From: Isoetes taiwanensis
Lineage: Eukaryota; Streptophyta; Lycopodiopsida; Isoetales; Isoetaceae
Reading direction: 5' to 3'
DNA: 64,000 bases
Assembly: GCA_021234155.1 (NCBI GenBank)
Contig: JAJEKV010000033.1
Coordinates: 937,848 to 1,001,847 of the forward strand
This document shows, piece by piece, positions 39,501 through 50,859 of this stretch. Position 1 is the stretch's first letter, and each line of letters opens with the position of its first letter. The notes beneath the pieces were generated by a model. It saw only the letters and a list, made by a program, of their open reading frames with translations. It searched no databases and was not told the DNA's origin. Both the position numbers and the translations under genes were made by a program.

Positions 39501-40536
39501 AAAGTTAGGGATTGGATGTCACATTGGAAAGAGAAGGTCCAAACCAGATTCCAAGCATTAAAGGATGCATTGACAACCCTACCCCCGTTCCTTTGTCGGA
39601 CCCTCGCATGATAAGTGGGTTGCCACGGTGCTAGTAAAATAGCTACCGGTGGAGTATTAATGCAGGAAGGTCGGGTCATCGCGTATGATTCCAGAAAGAT
39701 GAATGATGCGGAGGATACCCCACGCATGATACCAAGAATTGCTGTTGTCATGCATGCCTTGCGCATTTGGAGGCACTATTTACTTGGGAGTTGGATACCA
39801 ATCACCAAAGCCTCCAATATATTTTCACGCAACCCCACCTCAATTTGAGACAATGACGATGGATGGAATTCCTTGAGGAATATGATTTTGAGGTTGTCTA
39901 TAAGCCGGGCAAGCATAATATTGTTGCTGACCTTTTTAGAGACATCCATTGGCCACTCGAACGTATTATAATGTTATATCCATGCTCTCCAGTGAGTTTG
40001 GTAAGCAGATACAGCAGGCTCTTCCCATAGATCCAGAATTTCAGGAGATATGCCAAAGTCTATCCAAGGATGCCAGAACAGATAAGGAGAGGGAGGCTTT
40101 CCACCACTATAAAAAGGAAAACCATTTTTCATTTAAATTGGATTTATGTTTGTTCCAAAAGCACACCACTTTTGCATACCTTTTTTTTAATATAGTGTTG
40201 TGGTGTGTGACATGCTGTTTTGCAAGGTTGCAAATTTTTATATTATAGTAGTGGGTGGTTTAACAGATTCTTGTTTTAGTGAGAAGAATGTGTTGTTTGA
40301 TTAGCATTTATAGATAACAACACATCAATATACACAGAACACTTTTTACATTGTATTCACTTGATATAAAGATTACATCATGGAGGGACTAGTCCTTTCT
40401 TTGTCAAATAACTTTCAAGATAGGGATCCATCTCCTTAGTCCGATCTAGTTCTGGATGCGTTTTGACAACATCTGATACTATTTTACCAGTAGCCAAGCC
40501 ACTCATGATGGACACGGAATAATACTAGAAACTCAT
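36595..40536 (+). repeat. Large direct duplication, copy B
   Basis: This is the counterpart of 30737-34683. Where copy A has CCG, CG or similar, copy B often has CTG or CAG (for example GCTGCACATACCAGG near 36981), although in places such as 38260-38320 copy B is the more disrupted one. The right edge merges into the ParB-like gene. Confidence 0.8.
37598..40040 (+). pseudogene. Ty3/gypsy gag-protease-RT-RNase H, copy B
   Basis: The domain order is the same as in copy A. The gag end is better preserved here (FDLKTVAEAEAKALSLEED). A remnant of the zinc knuckle is suggested by DKACYRYF near 37893 but the CCHC pattern is lost. RT motifs include [19 protein letters not shown] and [10 protein letters not shown]; RNase H includes DASKIATGG. 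A one-base indel after DDLMDQL and others break the frame. Integrase is absent, as in copy A. Confidence 0.85.
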
Positions 40537-43067
40537 CTGTTGAGTAATCTAGTGGAGTATAACTTGATGGATTTAGAGCCTGACCTTGATTATAAAAGCA
40601 CTTAAGAGCATCATCATCTACTATTATGATGTCCTCTTTCTTTTGAATGCCAAGCTGATCCATCATAGTATCAAGATATTTACGAAGACCGGTTTTCCAT
40701 CCGGAGCTCTTGGATGTAGAAACTTTATACATTTAGTTTGGTCCCAAATCGTCACAAAGTCTCGATTCATGCCTGGTAACACCGTAAGAACTTCATCAAT
40801 ATTTCAAGCCCATTGAGGACCGATGGCAACTCAAAAAAATCAATGCCTCATTCATCATATCTTCTAAGTGTGGGCAAGGATAGATCCACTTAGTATTCGA
40901 TTCTAGAGGGACTTGTTCAAGTCATCCCCGTTAATAAGCTTCTTAGAAACGCTTTTACACGGACACCATTCGGATCGAAGACAATGATTTTGTCACAAGG
41001 TGGGAGCTCGAACCCATGGAAACAAAGAGTTAGCCATACAAAAATGGTTCAATAATACACGCCAAGCGCTTTGTCCGTCGAAATAAGCTACGATCGCCTA
41101 CTTCACTCCCCTGGATGCTTACATCGCCGTAAACATCAACTCCACTCGCTTAGTTCAAACGCGTTCTCTTCTATGAAAGCTACCTCGTGGTTTTGATTCC
41201 TAACCTTGGTTGAATTTGAGCTTGCATGATCATCCCGGCTTGTATAGGAACTAGCGAAGTCGCATCCCAAGTGTAACATTACCAGTTGGAATATTACCAA
41301 GCATGAACTCCATATTTTGCTCCATGATCTCACGTTCCCGCGCTAGCATTGCGGCCTTCTCCTCGGGGGTTGCATTGCTCTTTGAACATTCTGGAATTGC
41401 CCTTGGAGGCTTTTGTGAAATAGTAGTCTGTTTCTGCCCTTTGTAAGGTACCAAAGCCAACGGGTTTTTATCTTTGAGAGGACCCCAATTAGCCGTGGCT
41501 AGTACCTTTTCAAAAAACACTTCAAGGGAATCCTTGGACTGGTCATCGTTGACAAAACTTAGACATCTTCTTGATGTCTTCAGGGCTTCTCTACCACTAT
41601 ACCCTCCAACATGAAGTTCACAGCAAGTGGTATCAAGTGGTGCAAAAGCCTCAACAAGATAGCTTGCCAGATTGATTGCAAACCCATGTTTATTCAAGGG
41701 ACCCTTTTCTTTTGTCAGCAATTCCAGAGTGATGTCTTTCCGGTAAAGGTCAGGAACATCAAATTCCTAACATTCATTCGCTTCATCCTCATCATCTGCT
41801 TTGTAGAAGACATTTTTCAAGCTAGGTTCATCCAAAAGAAGACACTGCCATACACCTTTATCTGATGCCCCTTTGCTCTTAGCTACCTCATAGTCATCAT
41901 CTGGCACAAGGGATATCATTATGAAGATTATACAGGCGCTTTTAAACTGCATCCTCAAATCAGTATCCTTTGTCTCAAAGAGAAGAGTATCTTCCCTAAC
42001 GACCTTTAGGCATTCCAAGTCGTATGAAGCCACTAAAGCATGCATATGAGGCTCTCCTGGGGGGTATATGATGATAATAGTGAAGAGCTTCTCAGTTGTT
42101 AAGCCTATGCAGCTAGTAAAAAAACTGTTGTACTCTTTTTGAGTCATCCCCTTCTCTCCTTTTGCAGTCCTGCTATCCAATACAAACAGAGAAATATTAC
42201 GAGGGCCTATTGTTGTATCGGGTAGGAGACCTTTATAGCCAGTAGAAACCAGGTATTGGAGTGCAAGTAAGTCACCACCAGCATCTTTCAGGATGGCAAT
42301 CTTGCTTCTCAGCTCAGCCATCACCTTATCTGATAGTTTTGTAGTGTGCTGTTGGTTCTTTGATTTCATATTTTGCAGAAAGTCCTTGGACCAGAAGACG
42401 TATTTCTTGATATCATCAGCAGACACACCATTCTTGTCTAGCAGGCCGAGTTCAGACAATGTTACATCACCAGATAGCTTTTGAAGTTCTTGACCAACTG
42501 CTACCTTCATAACTCGCATGTCCTTTATATGAGTGCAACAATTAACGAAGGACATTTTGTCCTTAACTGAAGAAGCCTTTTTGTACAAAACTTCTTTGTT
42601 TATGCATTGATCTAACAGCCAAATGATTTCATCATCCTGAAGGCCCTATACTTTCCTCATCTCGATGGTCTTCAAATCAAATATTGAAGTATCTTGAAGA
42701 GGCACTCTTCCCATTGCATCCCAAACTGTTTCGAGCATAAGCATCCTGCATCCGTTCCACTTCGCCCAGACTTCGTCCTTAGCGAAGATGATCCTGTAGG
42801 CATCTGTAGAGCCTCTGGAAGATTCTTCAGACGTCTCCCCTGCTTCCTCCCCACTTTTGTTTCCTATCTTTTTGGGCCTTGGTTTCTTATCTTGGATGAT
42901 AGTTTAGGCCAAGATCTTTTCCAACGTCTTATACTCCTCAGACTTCATGCGGCTCTCTTTGTTTGCAGCGTCTTCCATATTCTATCCATTGTCATGGGCA
43001 TGACGGAGTTGTTCCGCGTAAGGGCTGCATGAATAAAGAAATCATATCAGCCAAAAAAGGATAATCG

Positions 43068-44252
43068 AAAGGACAAAGCTAGGCGTGGCCCAAACGCTTT
43101 ACGCATGTAGTCATGCTGCGCCGTAAGATTTTGCCAGGCAAGATTGCCACCCGGCTTGGCATAAACTAGCAATCTCCTCAAGTGCTCAAAACATTTCGCA
43201 TGTACTCGATTCTAACAATTCGCACAGCGCGAATCGACAAAGATGAACACATATACCGACCTAGTCTACTATCGTTATTCCTACTTGATATATCTAACTA
43301 AAGGCCACCTAATATACTAACCTTTTATAAAGAAAGACTTAAGCCCATTTCGCCTAATGTTGCACTAATCCTCGCGAGGTCCTCTCAAGTAGGGTATGGG
43401 GCTTAGAAAACCGACATCTCTCCGGGTCAGAATGAAGCGTATACATGGTTTGTCCTTTGCTTAGCCCGGGTTAGATAGGGATCAAGCAGCTTCAATAGGA
43501 TGTTGTCCGGCTAATAATAAGGAAGCATACATGTGGGTTCACCATCGTAAGTTCCTCTAGCGTTGTCCACCGGAGTGGAGCATCCTTTTCCTATCCCAAG
43601 GAAGCACGCCTACCGCATAGGAACTTGGCCTGGATTCCTCACCATCACCCTCAAATCAGGAAAGGACAAAGCTAGGCGTGGCCCAAACGTTTCTGGCATG
43701 TAGTCATGCTGCCAGAAGCATTTTGGCCAGGCAGTAGATTGCCAATTCGCGCTTGGCATAAACTAGCAATCTCCTGCGTGCTCAAAACGTTTCTGGCATG
43801 TACTCATTCTAACAATTCGCACCAGGCGCGAACTGACAGCATGAACACATATACTGACCTAGTCTACTACTGTTATTCCTACTTGATATATCTAACTAAA
43901 GGCCACCTAATATACTAACCTTTTATAAAGAAAGACTTCGCCCATTTCGTTCAATGTTGCACTAATCTCTGCGAGGTCCTCTGCAGGGGTATGGGGGCTT
44001 AGAAACCGACATCTCCTGTGGCTGTAATGAAGCAGATACATGGTTTGTCCTGTTTGCTTAGCCTGGTTAGATAGGGATCGTTGTGCTTCAATAGGATGTT
44101 GTCCGTCAATAATAAGGAAGCATACATTTGGGTTCACCACTGTAAGCTCCTCTAGCGTTGTCCACTGGAGTGGAGCATCCTTTTTCCTATCCCAAGGAAG
44201 CACGTCTGCTGGCATAGGAACTTGGCCTGGATTCCTCACCATCACCCTCAAG
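43068..44252. repeat. 593-bp tandem duplication across the exon 2/intron 2 boundary
   Basis: AAAGGACAAAGCTAGGCGTGG starts both units, at 43068 and 43661, and both end in CATCACCCTCAA (43655 and 44250). The downstream-strand copy (43661-44252) carries intact exon 2 sequence; the other (43068-43655) sits in the intron and is full of changes at CTG/CAG sites, for example ATCGTTA for ACTGTTA and CACCGGA for CACTGGA. Confidence 0.9.
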
Positions 44253-44344
44253 ATTTTTCTAGCATGCTCAGGGTCATACCTCCTGCTAACAAATGTTGAC
44301 TTATGTGATCTCACCAGACGGTCAACATGGATGGGATGTGTAAA
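43907..44344 (-). other. ParB/sulfiredoxin-like nucleotide-binding domain within exon 2
   Basis: The domain runs from HPIHVDRLVRSHKS through RRYDPEHARKIL and VMVRNPGQVPMP to FLIIDGQHPIEAQRSL. The pattern 'position-defining helix, output strand, then (I)DGxHRxxA' is that of the ParB N-terminal fold, where the last block binds a nucleotide phosphate. In prokaryotes and phages this fold is often fused to DNA methylases. Here the Arg/His after DGQH is replaced by Pro, which may affect activity. Confidence 0.5.
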
Positions 44345-45769
44345 AGATTGGCCAAGTGGGTAGTTGTCTGCATACTTGACTAACCTACTCATTGCCTCTA
44401 GCTGCGATTTTTTTTCGGAGTCATTTTCTGCCAACATGCCATCAACTGTTGCAGCTGGGATGTCCTTTCCTAAGTCCAGCAATCTTCGTACATCCCTGAT
44501 ATCATTTTGATGCTTCAACTCTTCCAGGTAGTAACTTGGAGAAGGTCCTCGCAAAGCTCTCCTCATTGCAGACACCCCTTCACTTATAGACACTGGAGTG
44601 AGAGCGGTATTTTGAGGCCATCCATACTTGAAACATGACTAAGCACTCACATCCTTCTTCATCAGGCCGTCTTTGAAAGATGTTGCCCATGCATGTGTAA
44701 ATCTGACGAAATCTTTCTTGTGGTTCTTTACAACCTCCACTAGGAGTTGACAATATATGTCATCCTGCTCCTCACAAGTGATAAGAATACCTTGTTTCTT
44801 CATAAGATCGGTCTCTTTCTTCTTGGAGTGTAACACAAGATCCACCTTACCATTTGTTTTGCCTACGTCAACATACCACTCCGCACTGCCATCCATCTTC
44901 TCCTTGGGGCATCGAGGATCTGTGTCTGCTCTGATAATAGATCCGCTATCATCCATCGACAATGCATAGGATAATGCATGCTCGTTATGCTTTTCCTTCT
45001 TCTGTGAGCTTGAGGTCGCTGGAGTATCTTCCGAGCCTCTTGCTTTCTTAGGAGGAGGTGTAGCAATTACCAATCGGTTTTGTCTTTTCTTCCCTGCAAA
45101 CGAGAGTGCAATACACGCTTAGCGCGACTTCGAGTGGTCACCCGTTCCGGCCAGACTAAACTATATAAAATTGCATACAGTCGCCAATTACAGACACACT
45201 CAAAAGGCCGGACAATTATAGAAAGACCGAACAATCACTCAAAGGCAGGCCAATTAAACACGGTCATACTAATTTACTCACAGGTGGGCAAATTATAAAC
45301 AGAACAGTTAATCACGGGCAGGACAATTTAACACAAAAAGGACATTAATTATGCAAAGCCAGATTCAATTCACTGCCAGAGAAATGATAGATAGGAGTAT
45401 GAGCAGCCAGGCAGAAGATTTATTGACAGTAAATACATAACAAACACTGCACAATAATCAGACCAATGAATAGAAGCCTAAACACTCATCAAAGAATCGA
45501 ACAGTGAATGAATGACACACTGAATGATGAACAATACTGACCTTGAACAGCTTCTCTCGTGGCTCGGCCAGAGTTCGGAACAGCACGACCTTTGGGCGGC
45601 ATCTTCGCGACGATCTTGAGCGCCTCAAAGTTCTTGAGTTCTTGAGCGCCTCGGAGTTCTTGAATTCTTGAGCGCCTCGGAGCAAGTCTACAATAAAAAA
45701 GCAAGAAATAAAATTCAAAAACTTATATAGATTTCCATAAGAAATCAACGGTCGAGTTTGATTAACCGA

Positions 45770-45872
45770 TTCGACTTTGGATCGACGGGTTTCATTCGGA
45801 TCGACTTTAGATCGACGGTCCGATAGAAGCGAGCAGTTATTTAGATTTCACAGATCGACTTCAAATCGACGG
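45770..45872. promoter_or_regulatory. Three near-identical motifs upstream of the ParB-like gene
   Basis: The motif TCGACTTT(A/G)GATCGACGG occurs near 45770 and 45800, with a close variant TCGACTTCAAATCGACGG near 45855. The spacing is irregular. They lie 170-270 bp upstream of the minus-strand start at 45602 and about 300 bp from the plus-strand DUF8039-like exon. Binding of a regulator is inferred only from repetition and position. Confidence 0.35.
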
Positions 45873-46159
45873 TCAACAATCTTATGATTGTGCCTAATGG
45901 ACGGCAAACGATTGTATGAGCATTTAATAGTTCAACGACTGCCGTATTATGAAATCCATAATTAGATTTCAATCAGCTGCTAAAAAAGTAGTACAACTAA
46001 CGGATAATTTGAAACTGCGACCTAATCTTACCGCCAGCCTTTCTTGCCATTCGAAGAGCTCGAAAGAACTCGGAAGAACTGGGAAGAACCCTGTGCCTGA
46101 GCGATGTCGAGCACCTTCATGTAAGTTCATCTACTCTTCTAGATCGCAAGCTCCAATTT

Positions 46160-46471
46160 AATCCCATAATAAGATTGAACAGCGTTGGAGAGGAATGTTA
46201 CATGCTGACGACGAATTTGAAGAGGGGGGTGGGAAATTTAGTCGATCCGGAGGCAGTATGTCATGGAGTTCCTCTAGGAAATGATCATGTGAAGATCCTA
46301 GTTACCAGTTTCCATTTCAACGACGAAGCATTACCCAGAAGGCATCCTGATGGAGACACAGTCGGAGAAAGCATCGGAACCTTTGTTGCATGGCCAGTAA
46401 TTCGCTTAAAAAAGGTGAGTTTCATTTTTTCGGAAGAAATAGAGGAAGATGCATCAGAAGAGGTAGATTGA
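46160..46471 (+). pseudogene. DUF8039-like domain fragment of plant transposon proteins
   Basis: The frame encodes EECYMLTTNL, then VCHGVPLGNDHVKILVTS, then HPDGDTVGESIGTFVAWP. The blocks 'VHGVPLG..cVrV.V' and 'vgeAvGTFVAWP' are typical of a domain found with plant CACTA-type and similar transposon proteins. A donor-like AAAAAGGTGAGT follows the domain near 46411, so the true exon may end there and the Glu-rich tail to 46471 may be intronic. Neighbouring exons were not found. The start is unknown; the frame at 45949-46161 is not clearly part of it. Confidence 0.55.
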
Positions 46472-46499
46472 ATACATATACTAAGATGCTCAAGATGAT

Positions 46500-47680
46500 T
46501 CTGTCATATGTATGAAATTAGTACGCTTGCATACCAGACTATTCATTCAAAATTTCAAAACTATAAGGCCCGCAGACCAGACCATTCAGGAATTTACAAA
46601 ACACTAGACACTCTTTACATTGTTTTAATTAGATCTGTGTGTTATTTATTCCTCCGGTCATTATCAAATCAAATGGGCACATTAGTCTCAAATGCTTGTA
46701 CATATGTTGTGTAACAACAGAATTGGCACACAAGAATCAAAAAATTAGATGGTGCAACTATTGGGATATTACCCAAAATGGCTTGAGCTCTGCAACTCTC
46801 GCTTCACCTGAGCATTCTCCATTTCAAGCCCTCCCGAGCACTTCCACATAACTCATTGAATAAGCCTATGCTTGTAGCCATCCCCTAACACATCTCACCA
46901 AGAACGGTCATATTAATATGGCAAGAAATATCAAGACCTTCACAAAACTATAAGATTGGCATAGGCCCTCGGCAAGAAATGTCCTTCCGGCACAAGAAGA
47001 ACTTCCAGTTGAATACGCCAGGTTGTCAAACCGCCAACCTTAGAAGTGTCATTTGAGTTAACGCCAATTGGGAGGTGGGGCGTGTAAGTAGTAACTATCG
47101 TTAAAGCGAGATTCGCTAAAGAGCATAAATTCCATTCATTTATAATTTAAAATGCACTTTAGTGATTTTTTGCCATGCACTTAATCCATTTATTTATAAT
47201 TTAAAAACTAAGGTTATGCCCATTATTAATTCAAGATTGATTAATATTAAGAGGACTTGCCATTGTACCCAATTCATGCCAGGCATGAATTGGAGCTACT
47301 TTGAAGTTTAAACTCATTGAATGCATTAATATAATTAGCAGAAGTCTTTTTGTAAGAGATTAATATTAAGATAAGAAAGCTAGTTCTTTTATGCAATTCA
47401 CGCCAAAGTATTGGACTCTTAGACAATTTAAACATTTTGTACACAAACTTAATTAGCTATTCGTGATTTCAAAACTAAGGTTATCAAAATTACAGGAATA
47501 ATTCAAAACAAATTACGTAATTCAAAAAAAAATTACGCCCTAAGTCTTTGTATTATCGAAAAAATATTTTACATAAGGAGGGCCTTTTATTAGAGTTTGC
47601 CCGACTCTTTGATCCAAAATAACAAAAGTTCAAGGCGGTTTAAGGAGATGCCTAGCTCCATTTAAATCATCGGTTGAGGC
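46500..47680. other. AT-rich interval without a recognised gene
   Basis: Only short frames occur, none with a motif. A TTCATGCCAGGCATGAA palindrome lies near 47274-47290. Confidence 0.5.
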
Positions 47681-47739
47681 CTTTTTGAGATGCCCAGCTC
47701 GCTTTCGACTGCACAAAAACTAAATAACAAACAAAAAAA

Positions 47740-47990
47740 GAAATTTAGGGCTCATCCTCCTGGGTCCTCCTTTTCTTCCTCCCCGAGCTTTTTAAATCAT
47801 CTCTTCAAGGATGGCTTTGCAACATCTTCATCATCGGAGGAGGAAAGGGCATCTATGATAATCTGCTTCTTCTCTTCCTCCAATTCTTCCATACTCCTCA
47901 TCCGCTTCCTCCATTTTTTTTATGCTATTTTGACCTCCTTCTCCAGCTCTTCATTTGAATGGGTATCACGTGTGTGGGGGACTCACCTGC
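47740..47990 (-). pseudogene. Charged coiled-coil-like C-terminal fragment, unidentified
   Basis: The minus strand reads EELEKEVKIA, a TAA, then KKWRKRMRSMEELEEEKKQ and IIIDALSSSDDEDVAKPSL before a TGA. The heptad-like Glu/Lys pattern and Ser/Asp-rich end suggest the terminus of a nuclear or transposon protein. The single TAA again sits where Gln would fit. The plus-strand frame here (47690-48025) is Ser/Phe-rich and looks like its shadow. Confidence 0.25.
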
Positions 47991-48200
47991 TAGTGCTGCT
48001 ACTAAGATTCGATTTTCGAGGCTGAAACTTGCCCATCATTAAACAACTCCTCGCATTCATTGGATTGTGCGGGGAGGCAGCCTACAACGGCATCAGGGAG
48101 GGGGGAAGGGATTTCTTGATCAATTTCTTGATCTCCCTCATAATCCTCTCAAAGAGTCCCCGGGATGGAGCGGGCCGGGCGACATGGCTCACCATAGTTG

Positions 48201-48283
48201 AAGGAAGGAAGGAAGAAATGAAGGAAGGATGGGCACTGGAAGGCTTAAAGGAAGAAAGGATGGACGCTTGAAGGAATGAAGGG
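48201..48283. repeat. Purine-rich GGAA-type simple repeat
   Basis: Imperfect repeats of GAAGGAAG and AGGAAT run through this stretch with few pyrimidines. It is simple sequence with no gene. Confidence 0.7.
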
Positions 48284-48399
48284 TTTCATGCAAGATATAG
48301 TAGTTGCATGCAAGATTTCATTATAACTTAATAGCGGTTGTAATTATGATTCCATCACATCATATACCCATTATACCCTATACCTAATTAGCTATCATT

Positions 48400-48760
48400 A
48401 CTTCTATTGAATTAATTACACCCTAGGTTATCATTAATTCTCTATAGAATTACCCACATGTCAACTATACTTACAACCTATTTTTTGCCTATACATAATA
48501 CTCTAGAATTAAAATCTATACTTAACTCTTTAGTACTACTTACATACACCCTATGCTATCATTAATTTTATATAATTACCTACACCTCAGCTATATACTT
48601 ACAACCTATTTTTGCCTATACTTTAATAATCTAGAATTACAACCTATACTTAACTCTTTAATACTACTTACATACACCCTATGTTATCATTAATTTTGTA
48701 TAATTACCTACACCTCAGCTATACTTACAACCTATTTTTTTGCCTCACGTTTACAACTTA
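48400..48760. repeat. AT-rich tandem repeat, about 127-bp period
   Basis: TTACAACCTA starts at 48471, 48599 and 48725, and the intervening text (CTCTAGAATTA, TTAACTCTTTA, ACATACACCCTAT, ATCATTAATTTT) repeats in order. There are nearly three units, the first more divergent. Confidence 0.85.
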
Positions 48761-49003
48761 TATTTGCCCATTTAATGGTTTTTTTTTGTATTTTTTTAAG
48801 TTCCCTTTTTAATCGATTCTCATAATTACTTTGTCCTTTTTGAGCTAATATTAAGACATTTAACTTTATATAGGTGAAGTGTGTGGATCCTAAAAAGGGT
48901 AAAAATGTAATGCCTATCACCCCCAACATGTATCAACATTGTTACCACATGTTCTTATCACATTGTTACCCCATTGTTAACATTGTTCTTGTAGGTCAAT
49001 GGT

Positions 49004-49192
49004 GTGGACCACCCAAAGGGTGTTGAGGCTGAGACTACTAAGCAAATTATCCTCTACAGTACGTTGGATTGGAAGAATAAGAAGATGAAAGTGAAGCATC
49101 AATGCAATAAGGAGCTAGTAGGTGAAAGAACTATCATACTAATAATTGATCCTATCCAAAGGGCCAATGATGAAAGGTTAGAGAGGGGATAA
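49004..49192 (+). pseudogene. Possible upstream piece of the DUF7869-type element
   Basis: The 62-codon frame (QIILYSTLDWKNKKMKVKHQ) is protein-like but carries no known motif. It lies on the same strand as the DUF7869-type gene and just before the LINE that splits it, so it may be its N-terminal region. This is inference from position. Confidence 0.2.
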
Positions 49193-49413
49193 AGTGGGTG
49201 TGGCCATAACAAGTTTAGAAGAAAAATGGAAGGAAAAAGGTCAAATCACCAGATTACACCTTATATTAAACAATTGGAGGTTCCATGCATCATGCCATGG
49301 CCTATAGCCCCATTGAATTTATAGGAGAATTCCTTTTTACGAGCCGGAGGTTGTGGTAGACACAATTTTTTTAATGCACCTCCAATAGCTTATACAGGAC
49401 CACATTTTTGCAT

Positions 49414-50850
49414 AGAATAGAATAGAATAGAATATGATTTTATCGTCCCACTTTAGACCAACATGGCCTATGGGACCCAAGTACAAAGAGAGTAGCGGCG
49501 ACACTACCAGGGATTAAAAACCCCTTTTTGGAAAACCTTAGAAGCAATAAGGATGCTGACATACCGCTTATATACATAATCACAAGTACGGTTGAGGTTA
49601 CCGGACCGGGGGGCATAATCGAAGTCCAGATCCATTACCTCGAGAGGTACGATCCCAACAAAGCCTAGGTAGGAGGCCGTGCTCAGGCCTGGCTGATGGG
49701 GCACAACTAACCTAGCATCACATGAGCAGGATATGCTCGACACGGACAGGGCACGGGCGTTACCCCATCCTCAATGGCATTGTTGACAGCATTGGTGTGG
49801 ACTCTGTCCTCACGCCGCTGAGGCTGATCCATCTCCCCGTCTCAATCACGAGGGGTGGTGTGCACTCCAAGGTGAATGGGAAGCAATCACCTGGTGGAGC
49901 TTCATGGGTAGATGGGTGCACGTGGTGTGGGCCCCTCATAGCATGGGATTAACCCGATGTCGATAATTTGCCACCTTGACATGTGAACAGGGCCTCTGCA
50001 TCCCAAAGCTTTATGAAGCAAGCATCAGAACGCTTCAAAGGCAACAAGGTTCAGACCGGTGTATGCAAATCCACATCTGGTTCCATGCAGACATTCCATA
50101 GCGAGAACCACATTGGCTTGCTTTGTCTTTCCAAAGACCTTTGAGTCGCTGTGGCCCATCGCCACGCTTAAAGCAAGGTTGGGCAGCCACAACTTCATCC
50201 ATAGCCACCACCTTCGAAATAAATAATGTGACGCGTTCCAGAGCAGCCCCTCTCAGAATGGAAGGAAGCCATGCTCTCTGAGCAAGATCTGATATGGGAT
50301 GTTGGGATTTCACTCCCCAAAGTTTGACCAAGAAGGCCTTCCCGTACACTGCCTAGATCGTTCCAAGTGGTGAGGGATATCACTGGCCCCACATGTGCCC
50401 CCATAGGGAGGACCGGTTCAATTAAAAATATCGAACAAAAAAAAAATAATGACCCCATGCATACATGGATATGACTAAAGTTGTTTTGCATTGCATACGG
50501 GGCTTTCCAATTTCAAAGTGACCTCGTAACCCGATGGATGCATCCCGGTGTGTGGTAGTAGAAAAACTCAATGCCCAAATACTTATAAGATCCTCGCCCT
50601 AGCCACCTCCACTACCTGCCCCCTCGTAAGTGAATGAGGGAAGGCGTGGAGTGCCGGATGATGGGACCAGCGGAAACCCTTGTCTTGGCCAAGTTAACTC
50701 TCATGTCGTGTGAATTGGCGGAGGAAGTGTCCAAAGCATCCGGTGGCGTTGCATGTCCTGGGGTATATCACGAGAGCAGTCAACATCATCAGCATATATG
50801 AGTTGCCGGATTATGTGGTGCATCAGGGCACACTCAGTGGTGAAACATTA
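49414..50850 (-). mobile_element. 5'-truncated LINE
   Basis: On the minus strand this fragment begins near 50850 inside the RT, with IYADDVDCSRDIP near 50795-50760. It continues through KYLGIEFFY near 50580 and the C-terminal region (frames near 50349-50035 and 49743-49504). It ends in (TATTC)n at 49434-49414. The tail is preceded by GGGACGATAAAA, similar to the end of the LINE at 5840-13983. Truncation at the 5' end is normal for LINE insertions. The target sequence on both sides appears to be the DUF7869-type element. Confidence 0.75.
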
Positions 50851-50859
50851 TCCTAGCAA

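Larger units (their letters stand above)
40484..45602 (-). pseudogene. Spliced gene with ParB-like domain and possible methyltransferase region
   Basis: Exon 1 (45602-45542) encodes MPPKGRAVPNSGRATREAVQ and ends at a GTCAGT donor in phase 1. Exon 2 (45093-43920) follows a TTTGCAG acceptor and restores the frame; it ends in phase 2 at GTTAGT. Exon 3 (43024 to about 41136) follows CATGCAG, again in phase. Exon 2 has a basic, nuclear-type start, then a ParB/sulfiredoxin-like stretch: HPIHVDRLVRS, QVPMPADVLPWD and IIDGQHPIEAQ at 44113-44080. Exon 3 has an acidic linker, then pieces resembling a SAM-methyltransferase (ISLFVLDSR, GMTQKEYN, SRRCLSFVNDD). A frame at 40732-40484 may be its last exon. 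Five in-frame stops (four TAG, one TAA) and a frameshift near 41270 interrupt it. The ParB assignment is moderate, the methyltransferase tentative. Confidence 0.5.

Noticed and set aside
42694-43032. 112-codon plus-strand frame
   Set aside because: Antisense to exon 3 of the ParB-like gene, whose frame is supported by splice phase on both sides.
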